Origin: Malus domestica
Lineage: Eukaryota; Streptophyta; Magnoliopsida; Rosales; Rosaceae
Assembly: GCF_042453785.1 (NCBI RefSeq)
Contig: NC_091668.1
Location: forward strand, 12,048,001-12,112,000
DNA length: 64,000 nucleotides
Direction: 5' to 3'
Of the stretch, positions 23,392-36,595 are shown in pieces (position 1 is the stretch's first letter; each line of letters starts with the position of its first letter). The notes beneath the pieces were generated by a model. That model did not search any database. It was not told the origin of the DNA and saw only the letters and a program-made list of their open reading frames with translations. The translations under genes were made by a program, and so were the position numbers.

Positions 23392-24263
23392 CTGGGTTCA
23401 GAGGCTGAGGAAGCAGAAGAAGAGGAAAGCTTGGACCTTTGGAGCTGAAACTTGACGAATTAATAATTTTTTAAATTAACAAAAAAATAAATTGAGAATT
23501 TGGGATTCTATTTAGGTCAGCGTGCGAGGGAGGGAGGAATGGCTTCGATTTTTGGTAAACCAAACAACTCGGTTTTGTTTGTAATTTTGCTAATTTGTAA
23601 ATTAAAATAAATATGGATGGAAAAGAAGGTCGAGAATCTTACTCCGGAAGAAACAGTGAGAGCTCTCGTCGGAGACAGAGGAACACAAGTTTTTCACTTT
23701 TCAGTTGTGAAATTTGGGAACTTTTGGTCAAAAGATCCAGTCAGAATCTATGGAGATTTTTTACAGTGGGTAGGGGACCAGTCTTTTACGTCTGTTAAAT
23801 TAGCACTCGGTTGCCCCCATCAACTTTTGGTACAAGTCTCATCAAGGAATGCGTCGGAATTGGTTGGGATAAGATTTTCTAGGTTAAAAAGTAAAAAATA
23901 ATGAAAACTACAGTAATCGACTTTAAAATCTCTTAGTTACTAACTTACTAGCATAGATAAATAATTAATACATCTATATCGTAATACTAAATGATAGTGG
24001 TATGTACAATTTTTAGAATAATGCCTGTTTTAAGGAAGGATGGGTTGAGAAGGATTATGAGATTATTTTCTTCTTTTTTTGGGCAATATATGAGATTATA
24101 TTTCTCCGCAAACTTTTCAGAATTAATGGTTGATTTGTAAGAACATGACTTGTGAATGAATTTAATATATTTCCAAGCTTGTTATATTCATATTATAGAA
24201 ATACGTTAACTTTATACGAAAATGAGATAACCATGAAGAGCTAATTTGAAAACCTATATGCCC

Positions 24264-24389
24264 CTTCTTTTTTTTCAAACGATACATTATGTTATATTAG
24301 ATATTAAATTAACCGCCAATGAGATTTGAACCTACGTTATCATGCAAGAGTTCAACATTTTTTCATCATCGTTGCAAAAGGCCATTTGC
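24264..24389 (-). mobile_element. tRNA-derived SINE with 15-bp target duplication
   Basis: The minus strand reads as a SINE: a B-box (GGTTCAAATCTC), a body containing TTGGCGGTTAATTTAATATC, then an A-rich tail. It is flanked by a perfect direct repeat AAAACCTATATGCCC (24249-24263 and 24390-24404). A second member of the same family lies at 58276-58409. Confidence 0.8.
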
Positions 24390-24419
24390 AAAACCTATAT
24401 GCCCGTTAGATTTGTCATT

Positions 24420-24541
24420 CACATTCAATGTATTAAAAGCATGAGACGTGGGCAAGGTGTCTGAGGGATAACCTAGCTTAGGCGTGAGGCGAAGTCTCAC
24501 AGGATCTAAATTTTTTAATATATACATATATTATTTTATAT

Positions 24542-24579
<38 letters not shown>

Positions 24580-24905
24580 GAGGATGACAAGCACAATGAG
24601 CACACATATAACAATGCATGAGACAGCACACACATCCATTATATAAAAAAACAAAAATCAGAAGAAAAAAAAAAGGCAGAGAAACGATAGTGCAAGGAAG
24701 AGGTATGAAGTGGTTAAAACCTACCCAAAATTTGGATTTGGGAGTAAAAAAAAAAAAAAAAAAAAACTCCCAGAGGCACACCTAAGCGGCTACGGTGACG
24801 CCTTCCGCCCACTCCCTCAAAACAAAAGTGACAACCCTCAAGCCCAACCTCACAGGGCACCTAGGCGCGTCCTAAGGCAAGCCTTTTAAAACATTGTTCA
24901 CATTT
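24420..24905. repeat. Dispersed CCTAGGCG-type repeat with AT and poly(A) tracts
   Basis: It contains CCTAGCTTAGGCGTGAGGCG at the left and CACCTAGGCGCGTCCTAAGG at the right, with a (TA)n run and an A19-class homopolymer between. It is related to 15990-16145 and 27250-27715. No coding capacity was seen. Confidence 0.4.
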
Positions 24906-25029
24906 CCTAGAAATGCATTGATTATATGCACATTAAGTTGCACCAATATAAACACAGGACAATGAGACAATTACAAATCAAAATAATGTCGGTTAACACA
25001 TAAATTTGGTAAGGCTAATAAGGAGGTGG

Positions 25030-25240
25030 ATTGTCTGCCCTCCCATTTTCATACTCTTCACATCCCCTCCTGTTTTGTGTGGTCACGGTTAAGCCACGTC
25101 AACATTTTATATTCTTATTACTTTTTGTTTTATTATTTTTATTATTTTTATAAAAAAAATCAAAAGAAAATATTGACGTGACTTAACCGTAGCCACACAA
25201 ACAGAAGAAAATGAGAAAAGTATGAAAATTGGAGAGCAGC
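25030..25240. mobile_element. Foldback MITE with long inverted arms
   Basis: Two arms of about 75 bp are imperfect inverted copies around an AT-rich loop. The left arm has CCATTTTCATACTCTTCAC and CACGGTTAAGCCACGTCAA; the right arm has TTGACGTGACTTAACCGT-like sequence and AGTATGAAAATTGG. The flanks carry TAATAAGG and TAATAAAGG, a possible but uncertain target duplication. Confidence 0.65.
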
Positions 25241-25411
25241 TAATAAAGGTTGTTCTTAGGGGATTTATGGTGCTTGCAGGGTATTACTAGAGAGTTTAGG
25301 GTTATAGCCTGGTATCTATTGGAGGCTTTTGACATAGACTGATAATAGAATAAACAAGAGAAAAGATAGTGGTTCATCCATGACGGAGCTACATCAACAA
25401 TAGTATATGAC

Positions 25412-25780
25412 AGGTTTTTTTTGGATGAAATGGTCATTGAAAGTTGCATAACTCTTCATTTTGGTTTCTGAAATTTGAAATCAATAAAAGTAATCATTGA
25501 GTTTGTCTACCATCAATCATTTTGGTTATTCCATGAAAATTTTCCATTATATAATGCTCAAATGACAAAAATACCCTCAATTTTGTCAAATCATTTGGCC
25601 TATTATTTATTAAATTAAGAGTATTTTTATCATTTTGGTTCTTATTTAATATAATTTTTCATGAAATGACCAAAATGATTTATGGTAGACAAACTCAGAA
25701 ATCACTTTTAATGATTTCAAATCTCAAAAATCAAAGTGATGAGTTATACAAATTTTAAAGATCATTTTGGCTAAAAAACA
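25412..25780. mobile_element. Foldback MITE, family A, copy 1
   Basis: The two halves are inverted copies carrying phrases such as CATCAATCATTTTGGT and ACCAAAATGATTTATGG around an AT-rich centre. The same element occurs at 56357-56727 and 57644-58010. This copy is the most diverged. Confidence 0.65.
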
Positions 25781-25789
25781 TATATGATA

Positions 25790-27240
25790 TATATGTTTGT
25801 ATATGGATCTTACATACGAAGGAGAGAAGCCTTGGGCTTATTATGACATACACAGGAGAAATTGCGATCCTAGGGGTACTTTCTTTTTCTTCCTTTTCTT
25901 TTTCTTTTCAGATTATCCTCCTTCCTTTATATAGGGGTCCTCGGATGGGGTGACGAACCCCCCCGGGTCATGTTGCTAAGTCATGTTCAGCAAGTAACTG
26001 TTTTACGTCTTTGAGGGTGCATAAAGCCTTGGATTATGTCTTGACAAAAATCTAATTGTTGTGAATAACGTATCAAAGCAACTTCGTTTATTTGTCAGTA
26101 TTATTAGTTTCGTGTAAAGTCTGGGGTCTCACTCACTATAAATAAAACAGAAGCAGAGAATCTTATATGGTAAATTGAAAACTACTGTTTGAGCAAACAA
26201 AAAGGGGCAAGGCAAAGCAGTTTTATTTCTTAATGCTCAAACATCATATAATCCCCTTGTGACATTATATGCACACTCATCAGCCAGTGTATAAAGCATC
26301 AGATCTAACACTAGAAGGGAAAAATATGAATAAGGAAACAGTGTGTGAGCAATAGTATTCTATTATTAGCGTGAACTTGGATCACTTTGAACTCTTGAAA
26401 ATTGTTATACTAATCAAATAAGATAGCAACCTGAATTCACATAATATTGTTATACGTGTTATGGGTACGAATCTCATATTATCAATTAGTTTTATGGTGA
26501 ACTTTTACTCTCAATCATGAGGGTGATAAGTCTTTCAATAAGAAAGGTACAGACAAAATATATCTCGTTGCAGGGAAATTTATTTTTCCGTATAGATTAT
26601 TTATGAAACAACAATTGGTGATTGAAGAAGTTAAGGTTTCACCATAAAACTAATAGCTATATAATGAGTAACTCAATTATTTATAAGCACATGTAAGACA
26701 TCTCACGTGCAGTGACGGAACTGCAGGCAATGAAGTCCCTTGACACCAACATCATGTTTCTTTGTTCCATTAAACTGCTAATTTGACCACATGACCTTAG
26801 TAAAGTGACCCCAATGTTAAGCAAAACAATGCTAGTTTAATCTAAAAAGCCAATCAATATTTAATTCTCCAATATCATGACCTCACAACGAAAATTTTCC
26901 AGCTCCACTGCTGCTCAAGTGTGGTGCTTTTTTTGAGTCTAGTGCGTAAACAACACAAATCTAGTGACTTGAAATATGTACGGTCATTGAGCTTCACATA
27001 TGGAACAACATGCTTTAATATCATGAGGAGGTTGAGGTTTCACCGTAAAACAATTGGTTATGTGAGGAGTAGATCAATACTTATAAGCACATGTAAGGTC
27101 CCTCGTAACTCAGATGTGGGACTCATACTCCCAACAATATTTTTTTTTTCACTCTAGATCAATTTCTTTGGTCTCTTGAGCAATGTAACCAATTAGCACG
27201 TATGTATCTTTTGTATTGTTTAATGAAATATCACTTTATC
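25790..27240. other. Intergenic; no gene seen
   Basis: AT-rich spacer. Short open frames exist, but none shows a recognisable domain. Repeated phrases such as ATATAATGAGTAACTCAATTATTTATAAGC suggest old LTR or other repeat remnants. Confidence 0.3.
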
Positions 27241-27249
27241 ACTTCTTGT

Positions 27250-27715
27250 CACTATTCTAAAATCTCAGCTTAACGCCGCCTAGGAGCTAGGCGGTTGACC
27301 ACATCCCAGTTAATTCTTAAGCGTTTGAAAACTAATAAAGAGCGTTTAGACATGCTTAGGTGCTCACCTATACTCACCTAGGTTGTGACTCTCATTTAGA
27401 CAGAAAATCAATAACTTTCATTTTGCATTTTATTTTTTATTTTTTCAATAAATTGTAAGAGACTTACTGAATACTTGAATGGACACTCATTATATGTTTG
27501 TTCCTCATGTTTTCAATACGTTCTAATGTTTTATAATCTATATGACATTTTATATGTATTTCAATACAATTATGTACTTTTTTAAGTATAAGAATGCACT
27601 TATTTATACGATATATAAATAAATTTACTTAAATCTACCTGGTCTGCCTTAAGCGCTAGGCCCCAGCCTGCCGCCCAACTAGCACCTAATGTCTTTTAAA
27701 ACCTCGCTTCTTGTA
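27250..27715. repeat. Dispersed CCTAGGCG-type repeat
   Basis: The same two-part layout as 15990-16145: an AACTTTCATTTTGCATTTTATT block plus GCCGCCTAGGAGCTAGGCGG and a terminal AAGCGCTAGGCCCC motif. Boundaries are approximate. Confidence 0.4.
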
Positions 27716-29004
27716 AAAAGAAAAAAAAACATGTGATGAGGGAGAAAAAGAGATATAAGAATAAGATATATCCTAAGGCAATTATTTTCCTTTACAAATT
27801 TCATGTACAACACATTAACCAAATCAGAAGTTAATTAGTTATTCATTTTGTTTTGAGTTTTTATCACAAATGGTCCTTGAGATTGATCAAACTCATCATT
27901 TTGGTCTCTTACTTTCAAAATCAATCAATATCGTCCCTTACATTCATTATTGCACATCAATTTAGTCATTCTATTAAGATTCCGTCAACTATTCTGTTAG
28001 TTTGTATGTAAGATTCACAAATCCAATGAAATGGTGACATGTGGATTACACAAAATAAGGGGTTTTTTATCGCAAATGATTCCTTACATTGATCCAACTC
28101 CTCATTTTGGTCATTAAGTTTCAAAAATCGATAAATTTAGTCCTTCACTTTCACTACTGCACATCAATTTAGTCTATTCGTTAAAATTTTATCAATATTT
28201 TTCATTTGTGTGTTGATGTGGTCCCACTAATCCAATCATATGGTTCCACATGAATCAACTATAAAAAAAAAATTAAAAAAAAAAAAACTTTTTTTTAAGA
28301 GTGAACCAACGGACTAGTATTTCGTGCTGACATTTTTCTCGCATCCCACAACCCCAATTGGAAAAAAAAATCAATCTAAATTCGATAAAATCACAATCCA
28401 AATTCAATTCAAGTTTGATAGGATGATAACCAACTAGAGAGAAATGAGGAATGAGTTCAGGAGGTCAAGTATTTTAGTGGTGTCATGATGCCTTCCTTTT
28501 CTTTTTTAGCATACCTTGATGAAGCCGACGATGATTTTTTTTTCTTTTAGTTTTGGGTTTTAGTTTCTTATTTTACTTTTAGTTTTAAATCTTAAAAAAA
28601 ATAGTTTCTTGTAGTTAATCCACATGGCCCATATGATTGGATTAGTGAGACAAAAAATATTGATGAAACTTTAACGGAAAGATTAAATTGATGTGTGGTA
28701 TTGAAAGTTAGGGACCAAATTTATCGATTTTTGAAACTTAGGGACCAAAATGAGGAGTTGGATCAATGTCAGATAGGGGTGGGCACGGTTTGGTTCGGTG
28801 CGGTTTTGAGTGAAACCGAAACCAAAACTGAAACTTTTTGAGGTTTGGTTTGATGCGGTTTTGAAGCCAAATCAAATGAAACCAAACTGTTTGGTTTGGT
28901 TTGGTTCGGTTCGGTGCAGTTTCGGTTCGATTTTTAAGAAATAAATGTAAATTTAAATATACACCTATCTACGCATAAGACAGTCTCATTTTCTACACAA
29001 GACA

Positions 29005-31118
29005 TGACACACCCTGATCCTAGAATCAAGGTGTGCTGGCCGTCACGTGGGCGTGACATAACCAAAAGTGCGACGCAGAAGCAAAAAGGTAAAAGAAATA
29101 CGAAGGAATAAAAACCAGCTACTAGCAATAATATCCAACTAACATGCTAGAGTGAGTTTAAGTGTGAAACACACATATTCAGAGCATAAGTACCAAGTGC
29201 AGTCAAGTAGGACCATTACTAAATTACAACACCCGAAGGTGAGTCCTACATTTAAGTAGTCTTTCAGAATGCTGTGGGAATCCTCGTGAGCCACCAACAC
29301 TGCTAACTAGAACCTGGAGGGGCGCAAAACAAGATTGAGTGGGTTAGTAAAACAAAGCTTTTCAAAAATATTTCATTTAACAACACTTATAACCCCTCAT
29401 TGTAAAACCTGTATACTTTCCCAGAAAAATAGTATATATATAACCATATATAACAGCAAATAACCCAAATCACAAGTCTTTAACACTTTTCAAGAAATAT
29501 GCCATGCTATGCTTCAAACATAATAAAGATGCATCAATATAACAAATGAAATAAGGAATCAACCAGAGACCCTGCAGCTATCTTGTACGGTTAATTCTAT
29601 AGCTCAATATCCAACCCAACCCGAGTCACCACTGTGACCTGTACGGCACTACTCTGCACATAAATCGGAACTACCTGAAGTAGTCTGTACAACGAGAATG
29701 GTGTAAGAATACGCTCTAGTGCTTCTCTCATCAACAGCTGTATAATAATCTAAAGTCACATACAAGTCGAAACCACCTTTAATGGTATGTACGACATGTC
29801 GAAACCACCTCTAGTGATCTGTACGACATGCACCTACTTGGATCCAAGGTGAGCTTGTGGTGCGGGGTGAATAATATAAGCACTAACACCAGGGATGCAG
29901 GTTATGAGCTCTCAACACAATTTACATCATCAATAAATCACATGAACAACATAAAACTCACCTGATACTCACATGTGCGTCCACAACACCATTTCACATA
30001 TATGCATCAAGTACTAATTCATATATTTCATATAATATGTATGCATGGCATTTTAAAACATATTATCATTTTAATTCAATTTCTGGGAAAAGTCAATAGT
30101 ATATAGGTATATACAGAAAATAACTACCCACTCACTGGTATGTCGAAGGGTCGTAAACCCCGTGACGGCCTTGAATGCGCTCGTCCTCGTGATAGGTCTC
30201 ACCTATATGCAAAACAACTATAAAATGTTATTTTAAAGTACATAACCAACAATGCGTAATAACTTCTCATACGATGCTCAATTTGGGTATATGAATATAC
30301 CACAGTGACCTACTTGACGTCACGGACGTCGAGATATTTTTAGAAAAAAATTTCAACGCCCACGCGCCCCCACGCGCGTCATCCCCTACCTCCATATGCC
30401 GAAAAACTGGGCAGACCTGCAACTCCCCTTTTCTCGCTTGATTTCGCACCATTTTCCACGAAATTTTCACCAAAATGTCACAAATCACAAGAGGAAGAAG
30501 GCTATACCTTTTAAAACTGCCAAATCATTCGAAAACTCGTCGGGATAATTTCACCAAACCGGCCACCTTCGAACTAGGGCTTCCTGACGTCCAAAACTTC
30601 TAAACGAACGTCCCCGAGCTTCGTGGGAACCTCTTTAAGCTCACTGTGAGCTTGGATTGTCCTAAAAACCAACCATGACAAAGTTCGTGAACAGATATTA
30701 AACGGGGTTACGGTTTCGACATGATTTCGAGGGTTTCCAATTCTAAAAGTAGTACTAATCAACTTAGGAGGTTGTAAGGATGAAGGAACTCACCTTTTTG
30801 ACGTCGATCTGTGAACTTTTGAGGGTTGGTTCCTTGTCCGTACAAGTTCAAAAGGGAGAGAGAGAGAGAGTGAACTGAGAGGGAGGAGAGATACGGGATA
30901 GGAGAGAGAGAGAGTGAGGTTGGCTTTGTGTGTGTGTGTCCTCCTAAGTCCCTAGCCACAAAATTGCAAACAATTTTAATCCACTTAATTTATTTTCCAA
31001 GAACTTAGGAGAGTATGCAATATTCAAATAAACATGTCACACATACCTTAGCAACCTTTAAGGGCAATTTTGTCATTTCACATCCACAATAAATGAAATT
31101 TCGGGACGGGCTGTGACA
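29005..31118 (-). mobile_element. Solo LTR (about 2.1 kb)
   Basis: On the minus strand it begins TGTCACAGCCCGTCCCGAAA and ends GGTGTGTCA, the TG...CA ends of an LTR. The flanks AGACA (29000-29004) and ATACA (31119-31123) are a 5-bp duplication with one change. No second LTR, primer site or coding region accompanies it, so it probably arose by LTR-LTR recombination. A (GA)n tract lies at 30850-30920. Confidence 0.75.
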
Positions 31119-31487
31119 ATACATTAATTAATGAACGTATGTTAACAATGAGTACATTGAGTGAGATGTTTTGATAATCTATTTTCGTCTAAAATTAGGA
31201 CAATATATGCATAAACCAACTTGCAGCAACTATATAATAAGCAATCAAACATGCATCAAATGATGAATGATGATATTCTAGTGTGGTTGAGTAGATACTA
31301 AATGTATGGAACTCTAACAAACAACCAATTAAAACATGACATCTCATATGGACATCTAATTAAATGTTTATTAGTATTTGTGGTGCGGTTTTCAAAAGCC
31401 AAAAACAAAACCAAACCTTTCCCTGCAATGCAGTTCGGTTTCAAAACTGAAACCGTTTCAAAACCGCAAAACCAAACTGTTCAGTGT

Positions 31488-32951
31488 TGTAATACCCTGA
31501 AAATTTTAAATATATGAATTGAATGTCAAAAGTATGATTATGTGAAGAAATTGAGAATTTATATTAATTCACTTGAGTTTAGTTTAAAATTAAACTAGTT
31601 ACGAAGTTTAAAGTTTGGAAATTAATAAATTAAAAACCGTAGACCTTTTGAGGTCACAATTTATATATGTGGATAGAGCTCGATCTCACGAATGCGTAGG
31701 CACAAACCGTTTGTGAAATGGAGTTATAACGAAAGAGTTATTAACGTTTAAAGTCAAGAATATTTTTGTAATTTTGGCTATAATAGAAGGCTCTAGATTT
31801 CTGAAGCCATTATTGTAATGCCACGTGTGTGGCTGAGATGAAAAGGAAAGGATAGAAAAGAAGGGAGATGGACGAATCAAGGGGGAGGAGAAAAAAAGGA
31901 ACGAATGGGGGAAAAGAATGAGGAGGGAAAGGAGAGAAAGAGAGAAGCATAGGGAAACCGGGTTTTTCCCCAACCCGTGACCCGATCCGGCCACCTTTTG
32001 AATCTCCGACCACCTTTGACGTCAGAAAAGGTGCCAAAATGACCCTTATGTCACTTCCATTCGATCTCCCTCCTAATTTCTCTCTAAAACCGTTAAATTG
32101 GGGTTCGATTTTATGTAAAACCCTCAAAGAAGGGTGCGGCGGTTTGGGTGGTGTTTCACCAATTATGAAGCTAACTCCTCCAATTACTACTACCAAAACA
32201 CTCTCCTCAAATCCAGGAACAAAGCCCCTGCATTGGTTGGGGCGTCGGAGTTGATTTGGAGTCGAATCAAGAACACCAAAAAATAAAGGTTTTCGACAAT
32301 TCGTGGCACATTTGAGGTGTTTTCCTGCCAAATTGGACTTGGCCGCAAGTATGAAACTTGCTCTACTCATTGGGATATACAACCTTGTAAAATTTGAGAA
32401 TTTTTAAAAATAATTGATTTTTCCGGCAAGTCGGGACGGTCGACCGCCACCTGTGGCGGCGCGTGGCCAGTGGACCGACATTGCCTTTTTCATTCAAATT
32501 TTTGTATTCTAAACCCATAATTGATAACTGTCTAATGTGAATTGATTGTGAAAAGTTAATGATGATTGTGGTGGTTACTAGAATACCTTTGGAAATTCAT
32601 AAAAGAACGAATTGTGAACTACGAGTGGCTTGATCCCTCTTAGGGTACGTAGGCAGTCTAACGAGATGTTAGATGCAGCCATACGATAAGTAAGGTTAAA
32701 TAACTGTGAATTAACCTTTGGTTAAGAAGTGTTTTTAAAGTGAAGAGAATTTAGAGATTAAAAAAAAATCTAAGCATATATACCTTATAAATTAAAATTA
32801 TGGTTATGTTTAGTTGAAGGAATTAAGGAATTTGAATAAAGTTTTGTAATTTGGGATTTGATAATTAAAGTAGAGTTTAGTTTGGGCCTATCGATAGTAA
32901 TAATAATATTATTTCTCGAATTAAAGGATTAATTCGGGGCGGAGCGTTACA
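31488..32951 (+). repeat. 5' LTR
   Basis: 1464 bp, TG...CA ends, matching 35109-36595 over its whole length. Reading frames found in both copies on the minus strand are LTR sequence, not genes. Confidence 0.9.
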
Positions 32952-33179
32952 AATGGTATCAAAACAAATGATCCTACTCAATGAGATGCACTATTCTTGA
33001 GTCTTGTTGGTGTGAATTATGACATGCATTGTGGTTGCATTAATTCACACTTTTAGGAAATAGGTGGCATGTGAAATACATATATAAATCGTATTATGAT
33101 TGTGGTGCAATTTCCTTGGTTAAAATGGAAGTTTCGTTAATGTGAATTGTGAGTTGCATTTATAATGCATTATGTCTAA

Positions 33180-33205
33180 GTTCTTTGAGTAATGAGAAAG
33201 TATGT

Positions 33206-33254
<49 letters not shown>

Positions 33255-33720
33255 AGAATCATCATGAAGTGAAATGAATTGGATTGACATTATGTTATGT
33301 ATTATGAGATATTATTGAGTTGTGAGTGTGGATTATGAATTGTATTGATATTGCATTATTTCATAAGTTCTGTGAGTATGACGGAAATTATGTGAAATGC
33401 ATATGTTGTAAATTATGATGCTTTGAATGGAATTGAATGTTAAAATGATTGGGTAATGGTGACAAGTAGATGGAAGAATGGTATTATACCTGTGCCAGTG
33501 AGAAATATTGTTATGGGCAAAGATCCAGTGGATGTGTATTGGGCACAATGACCCGTGGATGTGAATCAGGCACAATGACCCGTGGATGTAAATTGGGCAT
33601 AATGACCCATGGATGTGAATTGGGCACAATGACCTGTGAATGTGAAATTGGGCGAAAAAGGCCCGTGGATGTGTGAATCGGGCAAAAAAAAAAAAAAAAA
33701 AACAGGCCCGTGGATATGTA
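33180..33720 (+). repeat. Microsatellite and minisatellite in the retrotransposon interior
   Basis: An (AT)n run at about 33210-33250 is followed at 33525-33720 by about seven direct copies of a unit near 27 bp built on GGGCACAATGACCCGTGGAT. The last copies have poly(A) insertions. Confidence 0.8.
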
Positions 33721-35108
33721 AATGGAAAAAAAAAAGAGAAAAGAAAAAGAAAGTGTGATGTGTATTGGTCAGGTATATCACAATCTTTTCCAGCTTACGA
33801 GTCACTGTTGGAGATAAAAGAAAATGGTGGTGGAATCTTTGTGTTGACAATGATAATTGTGGTTGGAAATTTGGTATTCATGAAGTCATGACAATTTATC
33901 GAATGGAAATAAGATTATATGTTGTGGTCACGGATGAACATGAATGAAAATATGGAATGAGATCTTGAGTACATTTAATATAAACGTCTTTCAGTGAATT
34001 TTTGAGCTTCGTGAGGGGAATTGACATGGAAGGTTATAGATTCCAAATTTGATTGGTTTGGTTTGCCATTAATGAATTAGGGCGTCAAATTCTAGAATTT
34101 TGTTAGTCACGATAGTTATGGCTTGAAATTTGATATTTGATTGTGCCAACATCGTTTAGAGTCAAAATCTCTGGTATTTGCATTGCCAAAAGTAATGGGA
34201 AGCGGGATTACCAATAATTACAATGTAAATTTCCAAATAGCATGAATGGAATTTCGTATGAAAATTCATTGAGTGAGAATGGAATCATAAACTGAGGTTA
34301 TGATTTGGTTATTATAAATTAAAATGGTGGAAAGACCATGAAGTTTTCTTCATTTATTATTGGTGCATATGAGTAAGATTATGAACTAAAATTTTGAGTT
34401 CGTTTAATATGAATAAATTGTCAGTTATGTGAGACATGAAATTTTTATGAATTATGGAAAGAATTGATAGAGAAAGTGTATAATTATAAATGTGTTGTTT
34501 TGGTTGCTAAAAAAAAAGAGAGACATTTAAAAGGGTTTAAATTTACTATGAATAACTTAGTAAATTGCGGAGGTAAAGGAAATCATAGAGTGAGATTTTG
34601 ATTTCGTTCCATGCTAACGGTACTGCGGAACTAGTTTTAAACTTATTTCTATTACCCGGTGAGTGTGATTGGAAATTTCCATGGTTTGTTTGGAATTCTT
34701 GATATGTGATTTGCCAATTCGTTTGGGTTGTTTTGAAATTTTGATGATTACTTAGCCACTGATGATTTTGGCTTGAAAATTCTTATGTTAATTTGGTTGA
34801 AATTTATTATATTGTGGACATGATGTTAATAATTATTTAGCCAATAAGAGATTTTGTTCAATAATTTAAGAATTATTTAGCCAATATTGGGTGGAGGCGT
34901 AATGCTTAATGTTTAATTTGCCAATGAGTATGGTTAAAATTTTGGATATTTTGTCCTACCAGTAAATGTTGCTGAGAAAATGTGTATATGGTGCGAATCA
35001 TTATGATTTTGTCCCGTACAAATGGAACGATGGGATTAGTTCTAAATCCCTTTTCGTTATTCGATGGTTAAATCTCGGGGACGAGATTTATTCTAACGGG
35101 GGGGTGAA

Positions 35109-36595
35109 TGTAATACCCGGAAAAATTTTAATATATAAATATATGAATTGAATGTCAAAAGTATGATTATGTGAAGAAATTGAGAATTTATATTAATTCA
35201 CTTGAGTTTAGTTTAAAATTAAACTAGTTACGAAGTTTAAAGTTTGGAAATTAATAAATTAAAAACCGTAGACCTTTTGAGGTCACAATTTATATCTGTG
35301 GATAGAGATCGATCTCACGAACGTGTAGGCGCAAACCGTTCGTGAAATGGAGTTATAACGAAAGAGTTATTAATGTTTAAAGTCAAGGACATTTTTGTAA
35401 TTTTGGCTATAATTAGAAGGTTCTAGATTTCTGAAGCCATTATTGTAATGCCACGTGTGTGGCTGAGATGAAAAGGAAATGATAGAAAAGAAGGGAGATG
35501 GACGAATCAGGGGGGAGGAGAAAAAAGGGAACAAATGCGGGAAAAGAATGAGAAGGGAAAGGAGAGAAAGAGAGAAGCGTGGGGAAACCGGGTTTTTCCC
35601 CAACCCGTGACCCGACTCGGCCACCTTTTGAATTTCCGGCCACCTTTGACGCCGGAAAAGGTGCCAAAATGACCCTCATGTCATTTCCATTCGATCTCCC
35701 TCCTAATTTCTCTCTAAACCCTGTTAAATTGGGGTTCGATTTTATGTAAAACCCTCAAAGAAGGGTGCGGCGGTTTAGGTGGTGTTTCACCAATTATGAA
35801 GCTAACTCCTCCAATTACAACTACCAAAACACTCTCCTCAAATCCAGGAACAAAGCCCATGGATTGGTTGGGGCGTTGGAGTTGGTTTGGAGTCGAATCA
35901 AGGACACCCAAAAACAAGGGTTTCCGGCAATTCGTGACAAATTTGAGGTGTTTTCCGGCCAAATTGGACTTGGCCGTAGGTATGAAACTTGCTCTACTCA
36001 TTGAGATATACAACCCTGTAAAATTTGAGAATTTTTAAAAATAGTTGATTTTTCCGGCAAGTCGGAACGGCCGACCACCACCTGTGGCGGCACGTGCGGC
36101 GGTGCGTGGCCAGTGGACAGACATTGCCTTTTTCATTCAAATTTTTGTATTCTGAACCCATAATTGATAACTGTCTAATGTGAATTGATTGTGAAAAGTT
36201 AATGATGATTGTGGTGGTTACTAGAATACCTTTGGAAATTCATAAAAGAACGAATTGTGAACTACGAGTGGCTTGATCCCTGTTAGGGTACGTAGGCAGT
36301 CTAACGAGACATTAGATGCAGCCATACGATAAGTAAGGTTAAATAACTATGAATTAACCTTTGGTTAAGAAGTATTTTTAAAGTGAAGAGAATTTAGAGA
36401 TTAAAAAAAATAAATCTAAGCATATGCCTTATAAATTAAAATTATGGTTATGTTTAGTTGAAGGAATTAAGGAATTCGAATAAAGTTTTGTAATTTGGGA
36501 TTTGATAATTAAAGTAGAGTTTAGTTTGGTCCTATCGATAATAATAATAATATTATTTCTCGAATTAAATGATTAATTCGGGGCGGGGCGTTACA
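35109..36595 (+). repeat. 3' LTR
   Basis: 1487 bp, preceded by a polypurine tract and followed by the AGTGT duplication. Small indels and substitutions against the 5' LTR indicate an insertion that is old but not ancient. Confidence 0.9.

Larger units (their letters stand above)
31488..36595 (+). mobile_element. Non-autonomous LTR retrotransposon, complete, Tekay-like signals
   Basis: Two LTRs (31488-32951 and 35109-36595) start TGTAATACCC and end GTTACA. They are nearly identical apart from scattered changes. A perfect 5-bp duplication AGTGT flanks the element (31483-31487 and 36596-36600). A primer site, TGGTATCAAAAC at 32954-32965, resembles the initiator tRNA-Met complement. A polypurine tract (ACGGGGGGGTGAA) precedes the 3' LTR, after a GGGGACGAGATT block typical of chromovirus-type Ty3 elements. 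The 2.16-kb interior encodes no gag, protease, RT or integrase, so it must be mobilised in trans. Confidence 0.9.

Noticed and set aside
23617..23901. 94-codon plus-strand open frame upstream of UBP26
   Set aside because: No recognisable domain, no splice context or promoter, and it sits in the divergent promoter area of UBP26. Not enough support for a gene.
31810..32382. 190-codon minus-strand frame, with a similar one at 35714-36013
   Set aside because: Both lie at the same place in the two LTRs of one retrotransposon, and the frame is broken in the other copy. It is LTR sequence.
33525..33720. CRISPR-like array of regular repeats
   Set aside because: The repeats are head-to-tail without unique spacers and lie in a plant retrotransposon. 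It is a minisatellite.
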